A stretch of 64,000 nucleotides of DNA, taken from the NCBI GenBank assembly GCA_047632755.1, contig JBLIDT010000013.1, forward strand, positions 13,277 through 77,276, given 5' to 3'. The notes beneath the pieces were generated by a model. It did not search any database and was not told the origin of the DNA. It saw only the letters and a program-made list of their open reading frames with translations. The stretch is from JAKVAV01 sp047632755. Its GTDB lineage: Bacteria > Bacteroidota > Bacteroidia > Flavobacteriales_D > Cryomorphaceae. Below, piece after piece: positions 18,201 through 26,630 of this stretch. Position 1 is the stretch's first letter; each line of letters begins with the position of its first letter. The translations under genes and the position numbers were made by a program.

Positions 18201-21200
18201 AGCATTTAGATCTGTAGGTTCAACGGGGATTTCGTATTCGTAATAATTCTGATCAAAGTCAGTACCCAGTCTGACAAAGACTGAAACATCTCCAAATCCC
18301 AGCGGATTGTTTTCATCCAACGTCTCTCCGTGAATGAACATTTCGAGATTTCCATACATACGCATGTCGAGCTCAGTGCTTCTAAATGCTGATCGAGCAT
18401 CACCATCTTCCAACTCGCTCACGCGAAGAACTAAAGACTGCTCATTCAAGCTTCGAAGATTTGCGGTACCAGCATCAATCTCTCGCGAAATACCAGGCGG
18501 AGTGACATAATTCAAGGGAACCCGCGTGCTGTTTTCTTCAATATTTACTGCGAGGATATCAAACTCTGTATTTCCTGGAGGACCAGGAATAAATTCTCCT
18601 TGGCGCAGCTCATCGGTATATCGCCGCCACTCTCCTCGAATTAATTCCAAACGAGCAAAACGCAGCACAACAGGCGTTTCAAATCCAGTGGTGATCATCC
18701 GCATAAAACGAATCGATCGCAGGTCTCTAATACCTCCAAATGATTTCCCTTCGCGAACGGGAATTTTGAATTGATACCATCTAACCTGTCTTCCGTCAGG
18801 AGCAACACCATTCACCACATCAGTGATGTAGTTGTTTCCTACTTGCCAAGCAGAGGGTTCAACAAGTGGATCGGGAAGATCAACTTCATATTGGTAGTAT
18901 GACTCAGCTTCACCAAGAGTTAAATCTTGGTTAATATCTTCCGAAGTAGGTAAAGTCGTGGCTTGCGTCGGATAATCCTCAGGGCTATCTTGAGTGGTTA
19001 CAGAGTTTCCCTCAAAACCGTTAAAATCCTTGTATCGCTCCAAAATATCAGCCTGTTGAGCGTCATACTCAGAACCCCTAAAGAAGCGAAAGTTATCGGA
19101 AGAAGGGTCGCCGCTGGCCTCTGCTATTACAGCGGCAGTAACACCAGGCAAGGCAGTAATACGCGCCAAATAGTTTTCGAAATAGATGCGCTCGCCTGCA
19201 TCACTAAAACCATCGAAACCAACATCCTGAGCAAAATTCGAGTTGGTTGAGTTATCGAAAGCATTTACAATACTTTGGGTTAGCGGCACCTGCGCCCAAT
19301 TTGTGGTATCTGTAAGAAGGCCATTTGGATTTGCGGGATCGAGCGGCAATCCATTCTCAAAACTCATCTGACCATCTCGGAGAACATCTTCCGAAACGTT
19401 ACCAATGTTGACCAAAAGCTTTCCACGCGGATTACCCTCGGTACCTACAAAATCACGGCTATCAGCGTTGTATGGATCCATTACCCAAAACTGGATAAAT
19501 TCAACATTGGTCTGCTCAAAGTCTGTGGTGTTAATGGCCCTTTGAATACCACTCCATCTGGATTCGGGATCGTTCAACTCACCTGTTTGTGGGTCAATAC
19601 CAGCAGATAGAGGCGTGGACTCCGCATCGTAGTTATATGGCCCTCTATCTCTGGGAAAGTAGGACATGTCGAGAGTAGCAATATTCGCAGGGGTTCCTGC
19701 AGGCAATTCCTTGTCAGGGAAAACTTCGTTTTCTGTTACTTCCCTTTGGTAGTGCCGTTCACCGTTGACATTGTCGGGGGTGATATTGTCATTTCTAAAG
19801 AACAAGGGATCCAATATGTACCAAGAAAATTTAGCTCGGTTATATCCCAGCAGGCGATCATTACTTAATGAGGCCTCTGGAAATAAATCGGGCTGCAATT
19901 GAGGTATGGAGGCCAATCCCCAAGAGGCGAAATTCCGTAAATCGATTAACGAGATGGTTCCTTCAAAATCATCGATGTAGGCACTACCTGTTTTACCTAC
20001 GGCCTTGTTGTGACCAGGAATTAAGTGTGCAAATTCCATGGCAGCGTCAATGTTTGAAGTCTCTTTTGTGTTGATAAAAGGAAGTGCGTCTACCATATCC
20101 GTTAGAAAGCGAGACTCATCTTGATAGCGCGCATCAAACCCCCAAAGGGTATTGTTCATTGGCTCATCACCAATGTTCACCTTTTGCGTTAAGGGCCGCT
20201 CATTCAAGTTCATGATGGTTGAACCCAAAGTAAAATTATCATTGAATCGATAATCAAATCGTGCGCCCATCAACCTACGAGTCTGAATACTAAACAGGGT
20301 ATTGCTCTCTACCGAAATCTTGATTGGGGTCTGAGATTCGAGAAGTCCAGAGTTCAAAATCTTAACTCGACCCAAATTATAATCTACTGTGTAATCTTGA
20401 TTCTCAATCAAAGGAACCCCACCTGCTGTCACTTGAACCGCCCCTTGTGGTATATTGAGCGCATTCAAAGCAATTTCATCCGAAGAAGCTGAACGGTAAT
20501 TTCCTTTTAGTTTGAATCGATTCAAATAGAGGAAGTTTTGCTGAGCTACGATTTTCGTAGAGTCGTAAAGCTGCGGATATACAATTCGCTCTCTTTGAAG
20601 TGTGTCCACGCCTGCCTCCTTCAAAACAGTATTCAAGTGTGAGCCAAATGGCTCAACAACAGGGAAGAATATCCGTCCATTCTGAGCATTTATGGTACCA
20701 CCTTCAGTGGCTGCTCCATCAATAAAGTCAAATCGACCATCGGGTTGAGAGTTGCCGTTTTGATCCAGTTTATCCAATTCAAAAATCTGCAGAAGTGGAA
20801 TATCTTGAACTTGCGGCTCGGGAATCACTGGTACATCTATACCCTCTTCTGGATCATTGTACCATACGTTTAGCATAAATTCTTGGCTATTCACCTGATA
20901 AGCGCCAAGTGAATAGACGTTTCTCATCATCAAATCCCACATTGGATTGCGCACATCTACCACGGTAGACTTAAGCATTTTGAGGTATAGCGCATCTGGA
21001 GATGTAAACCCATCATTGGATAGATCTCCTACTTGATAAGTTCGCCCGTTTAAGGTGTATTGATAGGACACGGCAAGCACCTCGGCATTATTCAGTGATT
21101 GGTTCAAAGAGATGAATCCCAGACGCTGGTTAAACGTGTACTCATTGGGAGTAAGTTGACGCGCATTGCTAAGACGCTCAAAGTCCCGACCATTAATTAA

Positions 21201-22493
21201 TCCAAGAGAAGCGAGAGACTGAGAGGACTGAGAAAATCCTCGAATTTGAGGATTTGAAGCCATCTGGCTGTACAAACTATTCTGGCCATTGTCAGGAAAA
21301 TTATTCAATGGATTGTCCCCAACTTCAAGGGGTAGTTCAGAATTTATATACTCAGGATCTTCACCCAGATCGGTAAATGCGATCACATTGCGTGTTTCTT
21401 CCACGTTAGCTGTTTGGTTTACTACCCAAACTTCAATACGCGTAATCTGAACCCCTGAATTTACAACTGGCAAATTTTGAAGGGCGCGGTCGTAGCTATC
21501 GCGGAAATAGCCACTCAAGAAGAAGTGACGATTGGCCTCGTAGTTATCAATCGAAATCTCAAAGTCCTGTGTTTGAGCTCCACCTTGCACATTGATCTCT
21601 TTCTTTTGTCCTCGTTCTTGAGAAAAGAGTGTGGTTATATCCAGCCGACCAAACTTGAGTTGGGTTTTAATACCAAAGAGGCTTTGGCTACCAGAGATCA
21701 ACGAATTATTGAGAGGCATACTAACGTTACCCGCCTCAATCTTCTGAATGATCTCATCATCGTAACCAGTGTACTCAATTTTGGTTTGGTTTTCAAAATC
21801 GAAAGTAGCTTCCGTGTTATAGTTGGTACTGAGTTTCAGCTTATCACCAATGTTTCCAACCACATTGAGCTGAATTCGCTGATCAAAATTAAATGTGGTA
21901 ATCCTCCTCTGGTTTACAGGGATCTGAGGGTTCTCATTGCTATTGATATTGGCCCCAAAGGTAAGCTCAGCCGTACCTTGCGGTCTTATATCTACTGTAT
22001 TTCCACCAAAAATCCGATCGAATGCTTTACTGTTTACTTGAATGCTAGGTCTAAAGGGATCGGGGCCTCCTTCTTCGTCGCTAGCCATTGCATCTGCCGC
22101 TTGTATTTCCCCCCAGTAGTCTCTTACAGAATTACTGTTGACGTAATCCATGTATTCATCGAAAGTCATTACCGTGGGATTTCGGTAATCTATATTGTCC
22201 CCAATACGCTTATAGAAGTAATACTGCCCTGTTTCAGGGTCGTATTCGATAACATTATTCATGTTACTCGGATCAGTAAGATTGATCCGACCATTATTGC
22301 CGAAGGGGTTTACGCCATCTTCTATCGGGTATATTAAGTCCACCTCCGGGGAGTCGATGGGCATAACTGTAAGCTCGGGAAGGTTTACCACTTTTGCGGT
22401 AAACGCAGGGCCTTCAGCACTTACAGACCAAACCAATAAGATTAGCGCACCTAATGCAAACAGGCGCAATATGTTGTTAAACCGCAAACTCAA
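15222..22493 (-). CDS. sprA: SprA, outer-membrane translocon pore of the type IX secretion system
   Basis: A 2,423-residue protein, close to the about 2,400 residues of SprA from gliding flavobacteria. SprA (Sov in Porphyromonas) forms the giant 36-strand outer-membrane barrel through which type IX cargo leaves the cell, and it is needed for gliding. A signal peptide (LRLFALGALILLVWSVSAEG) is followed by repeated beta-strand segments such as GTAELTFGANINSNENPQIP and GKLLVNIGNVSEDVLRDGQM, and it ends with NTGVSLRFTLTQ. A lysine/glutamate-rich low-complexity stretch lies at about residues 1935-1960 (plus 16612-16690). The gene is flanked by ruvA 14 bases upstream and gcvH downstream. The same window encodes probable type IX cargo (9523, 23877, 24816), so the system is in use in this organism. 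Confidence 0.97.
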   Translation of the reverse strand: MSLRFNNILRLFALGALILLVWSVSAEGPAFTAKVVNLPELTVMPIDSPEVDLIYPIEDGVNPFGNNGRINLTDPSNMNNVIEYDPETGQYYFYKRIGDNIDYRNPTVMTFDEYMDYVNSNSVRDYWGEIQAADAMASDEEGGPDPFRPSIQVNSKAFDRIFGGNTVDIRPQGTAELTFGANINSNENPQIPVNQRRITTFNFDQRIQLNVVGNIGDKLKLSTNYNTEATFDFENQTKIEYTGYDDEIIQKIEAGNVSMPLNNSLISGSQSLFGIKTQLKFGRLDITTLFSQERGQKKEINVQGGAQTQDFEISIDNYEANRHFFLSGYFRDSYDRALQNLPVVNSGVQITRIEVWVVNQTANVEETRNVIAFTDLGEDPEYINSELPLEVGDNPLNNFPDNGQNSLYSQMASNPQIRGFSQSSQSLASLGLINGRDFERLSNARQLTPNEYTFNQRLGFISLNQSLNNAEVLAVSYQYTLNGRTYQVGDLSNDGFTSPDALYLKMLKSTVVDVRNPMWDLMMRNVYSLGAYQVNSQEFMLNVWYNDPEEGIDVPVIPEPQVQDIPLLQIFELDKLDQNGNSQPDGRFDFIDGAATEGGTINAQNGRIFFPVVEPFGSHLNTVLKEAGVDTLQRERIVYPQLYDSTKIVAQQNFLYLNRFKLKGNYRSASSDEIALNALNIPQGAVQVTAGGVPLIENQDYTVDYNLGRVKILNSGLLESQTPIKISVESNTLFSIQTRRLMGARFDYRFNDNFTLGSTIMNLNERPLTQKVNIGDEPMNNTLWGFDARYQDESRFLTDMVDALPFINTKETSNIDAAMEFAHLIPGHNKAVGKTGSAYIDDFEGTISLIDLRNFASWGLASIPQLQPDLFPEASLSNDRLLGYNRAKFSWYILDPLFFRNDNITPDNVNGERHYQREVTENEVFPDKELPAGTPANIATLDMSYFPRDRGPYNYDAESTPLSAGIDPQTGELNDPESRWSGIQRAINTTDFEQTNVEFIQFWVMDPYNADSRDFVGTEGNPRGKLLVNIGNVSEDVLRDGQMSFENGLPLDPANPNGLLTDTTNWAQVPLTQSIVNAFDNSTNSNFAQDVGFDGFSDAGERIYFENYLARITALPGVTAAVIAEASGDPSSDNFRFFRGSEYDAQQADILERYKDFNGFEGNSVTTQDSPEDYPTQATTLPTSEDINQDLTLGEAESYYQYEVDLPDPLVEPSAWQVGNNYITDVVNGVAPDGRQVRWYQFKIPVREGKSFGGIRDLRSIRFMRMITTGFETPVVLRFARLELIRGEWRRYTDELRQGEFIPGPPGNTEFDILAVNIEENSTRVPLNYVTPPGISREIDAGTANLRSLNEQSLVLRVSELEDGDARSAFRSTELDMRMYGNLEMFIHGETLDENNPLGFGDVSVFVRLGTDFDQNYYEYEIPVEPTDLNASSTPQNIWPEENNMKIEFDRLQSAKNSRNQSGFEQSRIYEEMDGNRRIRIKGNPVLSSVRTVMIGIRNPNSADNIWAEDDALPESAEIWVNELRLTDFNNEGGWAALARVNAQLADFGSVSLSGNISTPNFGSLESRVSERPQEQSMGYDANSNLELGKFLPEESGIKVPMFIGQSEQIVRPRFDPLAPDLELDEVAEGLSQDEKKDLKKRSQTYTRRRSINFTNVRKERTNPDKKPQVYDIENFNATFAYSERAFYDINTAFDNQRQFRLGLGYNYNAKPKNIKPFATSKFLRKSEYLALIRDFNFTLVPKSFSFRSEINRTYSEQQFKNNSDVFNFEQPILYTKTFNWNRVYDVQHDLTQSIRLTYSANNLSFIDEPEGRVDREDRDSYNQYRDTIWASLTRFGENVTFNQNFSANYRVPINKIPILDWISTDVRYSGSYNWQRAPFSQDTLGNVIQNSRNISINGQLNFLSLYNKIGYFKNVNRKFQRQGRGGGRSLSQGSGRKSNEKDEKDGKEEEEPEKKEKDENEITVLDYFAKLLMSVKNLSIVYSQNEGTLLPGYNRTSNILGMDPGFSAPGVDFVFGHQIDNFNQQAALKGWLVENEFLNQQYLQTYTEDFNLRLNLEPLPNLRIELTAQRSQSDNDGSFFRYSPDLQQYLEESRFQTGSFSTTLNAWSTLWTQDVNNISPTFETFLEIRDDISNRLARETGFSEPNSGLEGAYADGFGPTSQQVVVPSFVAAYTGQDAQSVNFSISDYTVWDAIKNPNWSVNYDGLSKIPALKKIFRTINISHAYRSTFSISNFTTNLASGTNTDGTPVRDNSIEENFISDTQINAITISEQLSPLIRIDMTWQNSLITNFEINKNRVLAFSTTNFQLTENRSDEIVLGLGYRFPDVEIKLAGKTRKSDLNVRFDLSIRDTEVIARRMEEGTNQITSGQNLLSIKTAIDYVISDRLNIRAFYDHQINEPKVSISFPTSNINTGVSLRFTLTQ

Positions 22494-22507
22494 AATATGG
22501 TGAAGAG

Positions 22508-23092
22508 CTATAAGCTCTTCAAGCTTCTTTTAATCAAATCTTCAATTCCAATCGATTCATCCGCTGACTTCAGCACTTCATCTATAATTTTTTGTGCTTT
22601 CCGTCTATCAAAACCTAAGTTTTGCAGAGCCTTTAACGCCTCCGATCGCACGGTATTGCTCGATCCACTAAAATTATCAAAATTCACCTCGAGGGAACCC
22701 AATTTATCCTTGAGGTCAACTATGATTCTTTGAGCAGACTTTGCTCCGATGCCTTTTATTTTCTTTAGAGTCTCTACATCTTCCGAAAAGATCGCCTCTT
22801 GCAACTCACTCGGTTGCATTGCCGATAATGCAGCAATGGCAGAGGCAGGACCTATACCAGAAACTGATATGAGATGCCTGAACATCAAACGCTCAGAATC
22901 CTGAAAAAAGCCAAATAGAACATGTGCATCCTCGCGAACTGCTAAGTGCATGAAAACTTGCACCTCGTTTTGTTTCCCGAGGGACTCAAAGGTGCTGAGG
23001 CTATGTTGGAAGACATAGCCTATTCCTCCTGTCTCGATCACGGAGTAAGAGGTGTTTCTAAAGGTGATATGACCTTTTATGTACTCGTACAT
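22508..23092 (-). CDS. ruvA: Holliday junction branch-migration protein RuvA
   Basis: A 194-residue DNA-binding subunit of the RuvAB complex, which moves Holliday junctions during recombination and repair. MYEYIKGHI opens the oligonucleotide-binding domain, and two helix-hairpin-helix motifs are visible (VSGIGPASAIAAL at about 80-92 and IKGIGAKSAQRII at about 115-127). The C-terminal domain III that contacts RuvB follows (EALKALQNLGFDRRKA). The length is normal. ruvB is in the same window at 30677 but in a different transcription unit; ruvC is not present. It is the first gene of the sprA operon. Confidence 0.96.
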   Translation of the reverse strand: MYEYIKGHITFRNTSYSVIETGGIGYVFQHSLSTFESLGKQNEVQVFMHLAVREDAHVLFGFFQDSERLMFRHLISVSGIGPASAIAALSAMQPSELQEAIFSEDVETLKKIKGIGAKSAQRIIVDLKDKLGSLEVNFDNFSGSSNTVRSEALKALQNLGFDRRKAQKIIDEVLKSADESIGIEDLIKRSLKSL

Positions 23093-23195
23093 AGGTGGGA
23101 AGTAGTGCGTCTATTCAATCGGAATCGGCTAGATTAGTAAACCGTAATTTTCAAAGGTGCGTAAAAGTATAAATACCTAACAGTAAAAAAAGCCC

Positions 23196-23891
23196 ATGGA
23201 CAAGAAAAAGCTAGTCGTATTTTCAGGAGCAGGAATGAGCGCCGAAAGCGGCATTGACACTTTCAGGGATAGTGGGGGCCTTTGGGAGAACCACAGAATA
23301 GAAGATGTAGCTACTCCTGAGGCTTTTAAGCGCAATCCCGTGAAGGTTCTTGAATTCTACAATATGAGATTCAAACAGTTGAAAACTGTAGAACCAAATG
23401 AAGCACATTTGGCAATAGCTCGGCTCGAAAAGGAAGGGAAATACGACATTAGCGTAGTAACTCAGAATGTTGATGACCTTCACGAAAGAGCAGGAAGCAC
23501 AAAAGTATGCCACTTGCACGGAGAACTGACGAAGTGCAGAAGTTCCGGCAATGAGAGTTATATTGCTGAAATGCCTCTTGAAGGACTGAAACTTGGAAAC
23601 CTCTGTCCTTCAGGATTTCAGCTAAGGCCAAATATTGTATGGTTTGGAGAGATGGTGCCTGCCATGGATTTGGCAATTGACATCGTTACTCAATCTGACG
23701 TTCTAGTAATAATAGGAACGTCTCTAAACGTATACCCTGCAGCGGGCTTAACGCAAATGGCACCAAAAAATGCAGCTGTTTTTCTGATCGACCCTGGAAC
23801 ATTCGATGACCTCGACAGGAATATAAAGCACATAAAAAAGCCCGCTACTGCGGGCTTCAAAGAGCTTATTTCTATTCTATTGAACCGATAA
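23196..23891 (+). CDS. cobB: Sir2-family NAD-dependent protein deacylase (SIRT5/CobB type)
   Basis: A 231-residue sirtuin that removes acyl groups from lysine using NAD. SGAGMSAESGIDTFRDSGGLW is the NAD-binding start, TQNVDDLHERAG and HLHGEL carry the catalytic region and histidine, and GTSLNVYPAAG the ribose contact. YNMR is the YxxR pair that in SIRT5 and CobB selects succinyl- and malonyl-lysine, so desuccinylase or demalonylase activity is plausible. Of the four zinc cysteines only two positions remain (KCRSS and LCPSG), so zinc binding is probably lost, as in some bacterial members. Its last 15 bases overlap the end of the convergent gene at 23877, and a terminator for that gene lies inside its coding sequence. 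Confidence 0.92.
   Translation: MDKKKLVVFSGAGMSAESGIDTFRDSGGLWENHRIEDVATPEAFKRNPVKVLEFYNMRFKQLKTVEPNEAHLAIARLEKEGKYDISVVTQNVDDLHERAGSTKVCHLHGELTKCRSSGNESYIAEMPLEGLKLGNLCPSGFQLRPNIVWFGEMVPAMDLAIDIVTQSDVLVIIGTSLNVYPAAGLTQMAPKNAAVFLIDPGTFDDLDRNIKHIKKPATAGFKELISILLNR
23834..23855 (-). terminator. Terminator for the minus-strand gene, located inside cobB
   Basis: The stem GCCCGC (23840-23845) with GCGGGC (23850-23855) and a TACT loop is followed on the minus strand by six T (plus 23834-23839). It serves the secreted-protein gene ending at 23877 and is at the same time codons of cobB, read as part of IKKPATAGF. Confidence 0.78.
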
Positions 23892-24542
23892 AACGTTCGT
23901 TGAAAGTTGAACGTTTGAAACGTTCCACATGCGAACGATGTAGTTTCCTGTACCGAGACTCTCTACATTCACTGATCCTTGTCCAAAAGATTGAACCTGC
24001 TTGACAAGCTTACCAGAGATACTGTAAATCTCAATTCGTTGCACGTCACCTGCTCCTTCAATAAAGAATTCAGAAACGACAGGATTAGGGTAGATTTTGA
24101 GGGCATTGGTAATGGTTGTGGATACTGAAAGTGCCTGATTGAAGTAATACATAGCATTGTCAGTGTCCTCGGGATCATTATCGTTGCTAACAGTAACACT
24201 AATAATGGCACCTCCTTCGAAACCACTTGGATAAACATGCACATCCAATGTACCTTCTTGTCCAGGATTCAAATTAAAAGTCGCATCACCCACAACAGGG
24301 CCGTGGCATAAATTCACATCACAGACGGCAGTAAACCACTCTGGAGTGATGTCTATGATTTCACGTGTCCAAGTATAGAATTGCTGTTCAGAAGATTGAT
24401 TGATCACAACCGCATTAGCGACAACATCTGATTGTTGCACCGTAATGCCTTCAACAGCAACTTCATTGGGCTCTATTACCGTTTGAGCAAAAGTGGATGC
24501 CCCGATAAGAACCGCGATGAATATGGCGTATAGTTTTTTCAT
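23877..24542 (-). CDS. Small secreted protein with C-terminal type IX (type A) sorting domain
   Basis: From ATG 24542 the protein has 221 residues; a longer frame to 24647 exists, but the internal start gives a normal signal peptide (MKKLYAIFIAVLIGASTFAQ) and a promoter element sits 15 bases upstream. The middle part resembles an immunoglobulin-like or DUF11-like fold with two cysteines (CDVNLCHG), possibly a disulfide. The C-terminus is a type A sorting domain (LKIYPNPVVSEFFIEG, RIEIYSISGKLV, GNYIVRMWN), so the protein should leave the cell by type IX secretion and be attached to the surface. I cannot name a function for the mature part. It ends convergently with cobB, overlapping it by 15 bases. 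Confidence 0.83.
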   Translation of the reverse strand: MKKLYAIFIAVLIGASTFAQTVIEPNEVAVEGITVQQSDVVANAVVINQSSEQQFYTWTREIIDITPEWFTAVCDVNLCHGPVVGDATFNLNPGQEGTLDVHVYPSGFEGGAIISVTVSNDNDPEDTDNAMYYFNQALSVSTTITNALKIYPNPVVSEFFIEGAGDVQRIEIYSISGKLVKQVQSFGQGSVNVESLGTGNYIVRMWNVSNVQLSTNVLSVQ

Positions 24543-24557
24543 GTGCTTGATTTTTAC

Positions 24558-24589
24558 CAAAAGTAAAGATTTAGAACCGTAGAGACAAT
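24558..24589 (-). promoter_or_regulatory. Promoter for the secreted protein gene at 23877
   Basis: The minus strand has ATTG (24586-24589), a spacer of 20 bases and TACTTTTG (24558-24565), an exact -7 match with a 3-of-4 match at -33. The element is 15 bases from ATG 24542. Confidence 0.55.
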
Positions 24590-24815
24590 CTAAAGTGTGC
24601 GAGCAATTACCGTAGGTTTCACACAAAAACAATCCATTAGCCACCATTTATGAGTATAAAATTCTCCTTATCATCTTGTTTTATTGAGTTATATGTGTAG
24701 AAAAAAATAAAGGAGACAGCTTCAGTTGTGTTTGGGACTTCAATAGAGGTTGACATAAAGAAATAATTTGCGATCAAAAGCAGTACATTAGCCTAAAGAC
24801 ATAATTAAACCAACT

Positions 24816-26567
24816 ATGAAGAAAATTTACCTAAGTGCGATTGTATGTTTATTAACAACATTCTCTTTTGCGCAATCAGAAAGATTAGTACTTTCAGAAG
24901 AAGGAACCAACGCAAGTTGTGGCCCTTGTGCTGCACAAAATCCATCGTTCAATGCCTTGTTGGACAACAACACGGACAATGTTATTTCTATTAAGTACCA
25001 ATGGTATTTTCCTGGTTTTGACCCAATGCACGAGCACAATCCTGATGAAGCGAATGCGCGTCTAGCTTATTATGGGATAAATGGAGTTCCTACCGCAACA
25101 ATTGATGGGGTTATACCTGATGTAAGCCCTTCATATGCTGGTGCACCTGGAGCTTTCAGTCAAGGATTATTTGATGATGCTTCAGCAATGCCTGCTTCTT
25201 TTGACATTGACGTTGACTTTACTGTCTCTTACAGCGAGATCAATGTTAACGCAACTGCAACGTGCACGCAAGATGCATCTGGAGATTTGAGAATGAGAAT
25301 AGTTGTGATTGAAAAAGCAATCATTTTCGACCAAGCTCCAGGTTCAAACGGAGAACTCGACTTCTACAACGTTATGAAGAAGTTTCTTCCGGGCACCAAC
25401 GGTTTGTCAATGGCAAGCTCGTATGCTTCTGGAGATGAATTTTTAGCTTCTGAGTCTTGGGACCTTTCTAATATATATGACATTGAGCAATTAGCGGTTG
25501 TTGTCTTTATTCAAGACGACAACACTAAAGAGGTTTTACAAGCTGGATATGCTCCTGCTGGCGAATTTATTGCCGAAGCAGAATATGATGCTGCTGGATT
25601 ATCCATCAATAATATTGCTGGAGAAAACTGCAGCCCAACTGTAAGCCCTAGTGTTACCATTAGAAACTGGGGTAGTGAAACATTAACTAGTCTTGACATT
25701 GAGTACACAATTGCAGGAGAGTCTAACACGATCAACTGGACTGGTTCTCTTGAATTCTTCGAAACTGAGGAAGTTGAACTCGGGGAAATTGCAACACCAA
25801 CAGCTCAAGCAGAGGATTTGGTAGTCGTTCTTTCTAACCCCAACGGTCAAGAAGATGGAAATGCTGTAAATGATGAGGTAGAGGCAACGATAGCTAATGT
25901 AGCTCAAGCTGGAACTGAAATTGAAGTCTCTATCACTACAGATAATTACGCTGAAGAAACCTATTGGAGAATCGTAGATCAAGATGAAAATGTTATTGCC
26001 GAAGGTGGAAACACTTGGGTAGGAACGACAAACATAGGTATTGGTGCAGGTGCTCCAACGGAAGCTGCTGGCACGTACAGTTCGAACCAAACTTATGATA
26101 CTCCTGTAACTATACCTGCGGGGGTTGAATGTTACAGTTTCGAAATCTATGATTACTGGGGTGATGGAATCTGCTGCCAATACGGAAACGGTTCTTACGA
26201 AGTTGTTGATCTTGGTACTAGTGAAACAATTCTAGAAGGAGGTTCTTTCAGCGCTGAAGAAGCGAAGAACTTTGCAGCTGGCGTTCTAAGTGTGGATGAT
26301 GTAAGTTCTGTTAAAGACTTTACCATGTTCCCGAATCCAACGAACGGACTTCTTAATGTTGAGTTTAATCTTGTATCCTCTCAAAGAGTTTCTCTTGATG
26401 TTCTCGATCTTACTGGACGTTTAGTAATCTCTAAAGATTTAGGCGTTCTTCCTTCTGGATATAGTTTACAGCAGATTGATCTTTCAGGTCATAGCCAAGG
26501 ATTATACCTCATGAACATGAACGTAAACGATGGCCGAGTAGTAGGCAAGTTTACAGTGAACAACTAA
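24816..26567 (+). CDS. Secreted thioredoxin-fold (Omp28-like) protein with type IX sorting domain
   Basis: A 583-residue protein with a signal peptide (MKKIYLSAIVCLLTTFSFAQ). Residues 23 to about 160 look like an Omp28/thioredoxin-type fold: CGPC at 35-38 is a classic redox motif and GVPTATIDG carries the expected cis-proline at 92. Next come beta-rich regions, including a segment near residue 450 with DYWGDGICCQYGNGSY, a cysteine-pair motif recurring in secreted proteins of marine bacteria. The last 80 residues form a type A sorting domain (FTMFPNPTNGLLNVEF, LDVLDLTGRLV, GLYLMNMN). It should therefore act outside the cell or on its surface. It heads a plus-strand cluster with a TlpA-like protein, two barrels and an Omp28 lipoprotein. 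A terminator separates it from the next gene. Confidence 0.85.
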   Translation: MKKIYLSAIVCLLTTFSFAQSERLVLSEEGTNASCGPCAAQNPSFNALLDNNTDNVISIKYQWYFPGFDPMHEHNPDEANARLAYYGINGVPTATIDGVIPDVSPSYAGAPGAFSQGLFDDASAMPASFDIDVDFTVSYSEINVNATATCTQDASGDLRMRIVVIEKAIIFDQAPGSNGELDFYNVMKKFLPGTNGLSMASSYASGDEFLASESWDLSNIYDIEQLAVVVFIQDDNTKEVLQAGYAPAGEFIAEAEYDAAGLSINNIAGENCSPTVSPSVTIRNWGSETLTSLDIEYTIAGESNTINWTGSLEFFETEEVELGEIATPTAQAEDLVVVLSNPNGQEDGNAVNDEVEATIANVAQAGTEIEVSITTDNYAEETYWRIVDQDENVIAEGGNTWVGTTNIGIGAGAPTEAAGTYSSNQTYDTPVTIPAGVECYSFEIYDYWGDGICCQYGNGSYEVVDLGTSETILEGGSFSAEEAKNFAAGVLSVDDVSSVKDFTMFPNPTNGLLNVEFNLVSSQRVSLDVLDLTGRLVISKDLGVLPSGYSLQQIDLSGHSQGLYLMNMNVNDGRVVGKFTVNN

Positions 26568-26587
26568 TATTCGATTAATTATCAATG

Positions 26588-26621
26588 ACGTTCGCAGCTT
26601 AGGCTGCGAACGTTTTTTTTT
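26588..26621 (+). terminator. Intrinsic terminator immediately before the TlpA-like gene
   Basis: A perfect 11-base stem, ACGTTCGCAGC (26588-26598) with GCTGCGAACGT (26603-26613), has a TTAG loop and is followed by eight further T. The ATG of the next gene is at 26631, leaving no room for a separate promoter. Confidence 0.88.
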
Positions 26622-26630
26622 CAAAAAAGT

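Noticed and set aside
21477..22337. Plus-strand frame of 286 codons
   Set aside because: It lies entirely antisense to the 5' part of sprA; the composition of the product is not protein-like for any known family.
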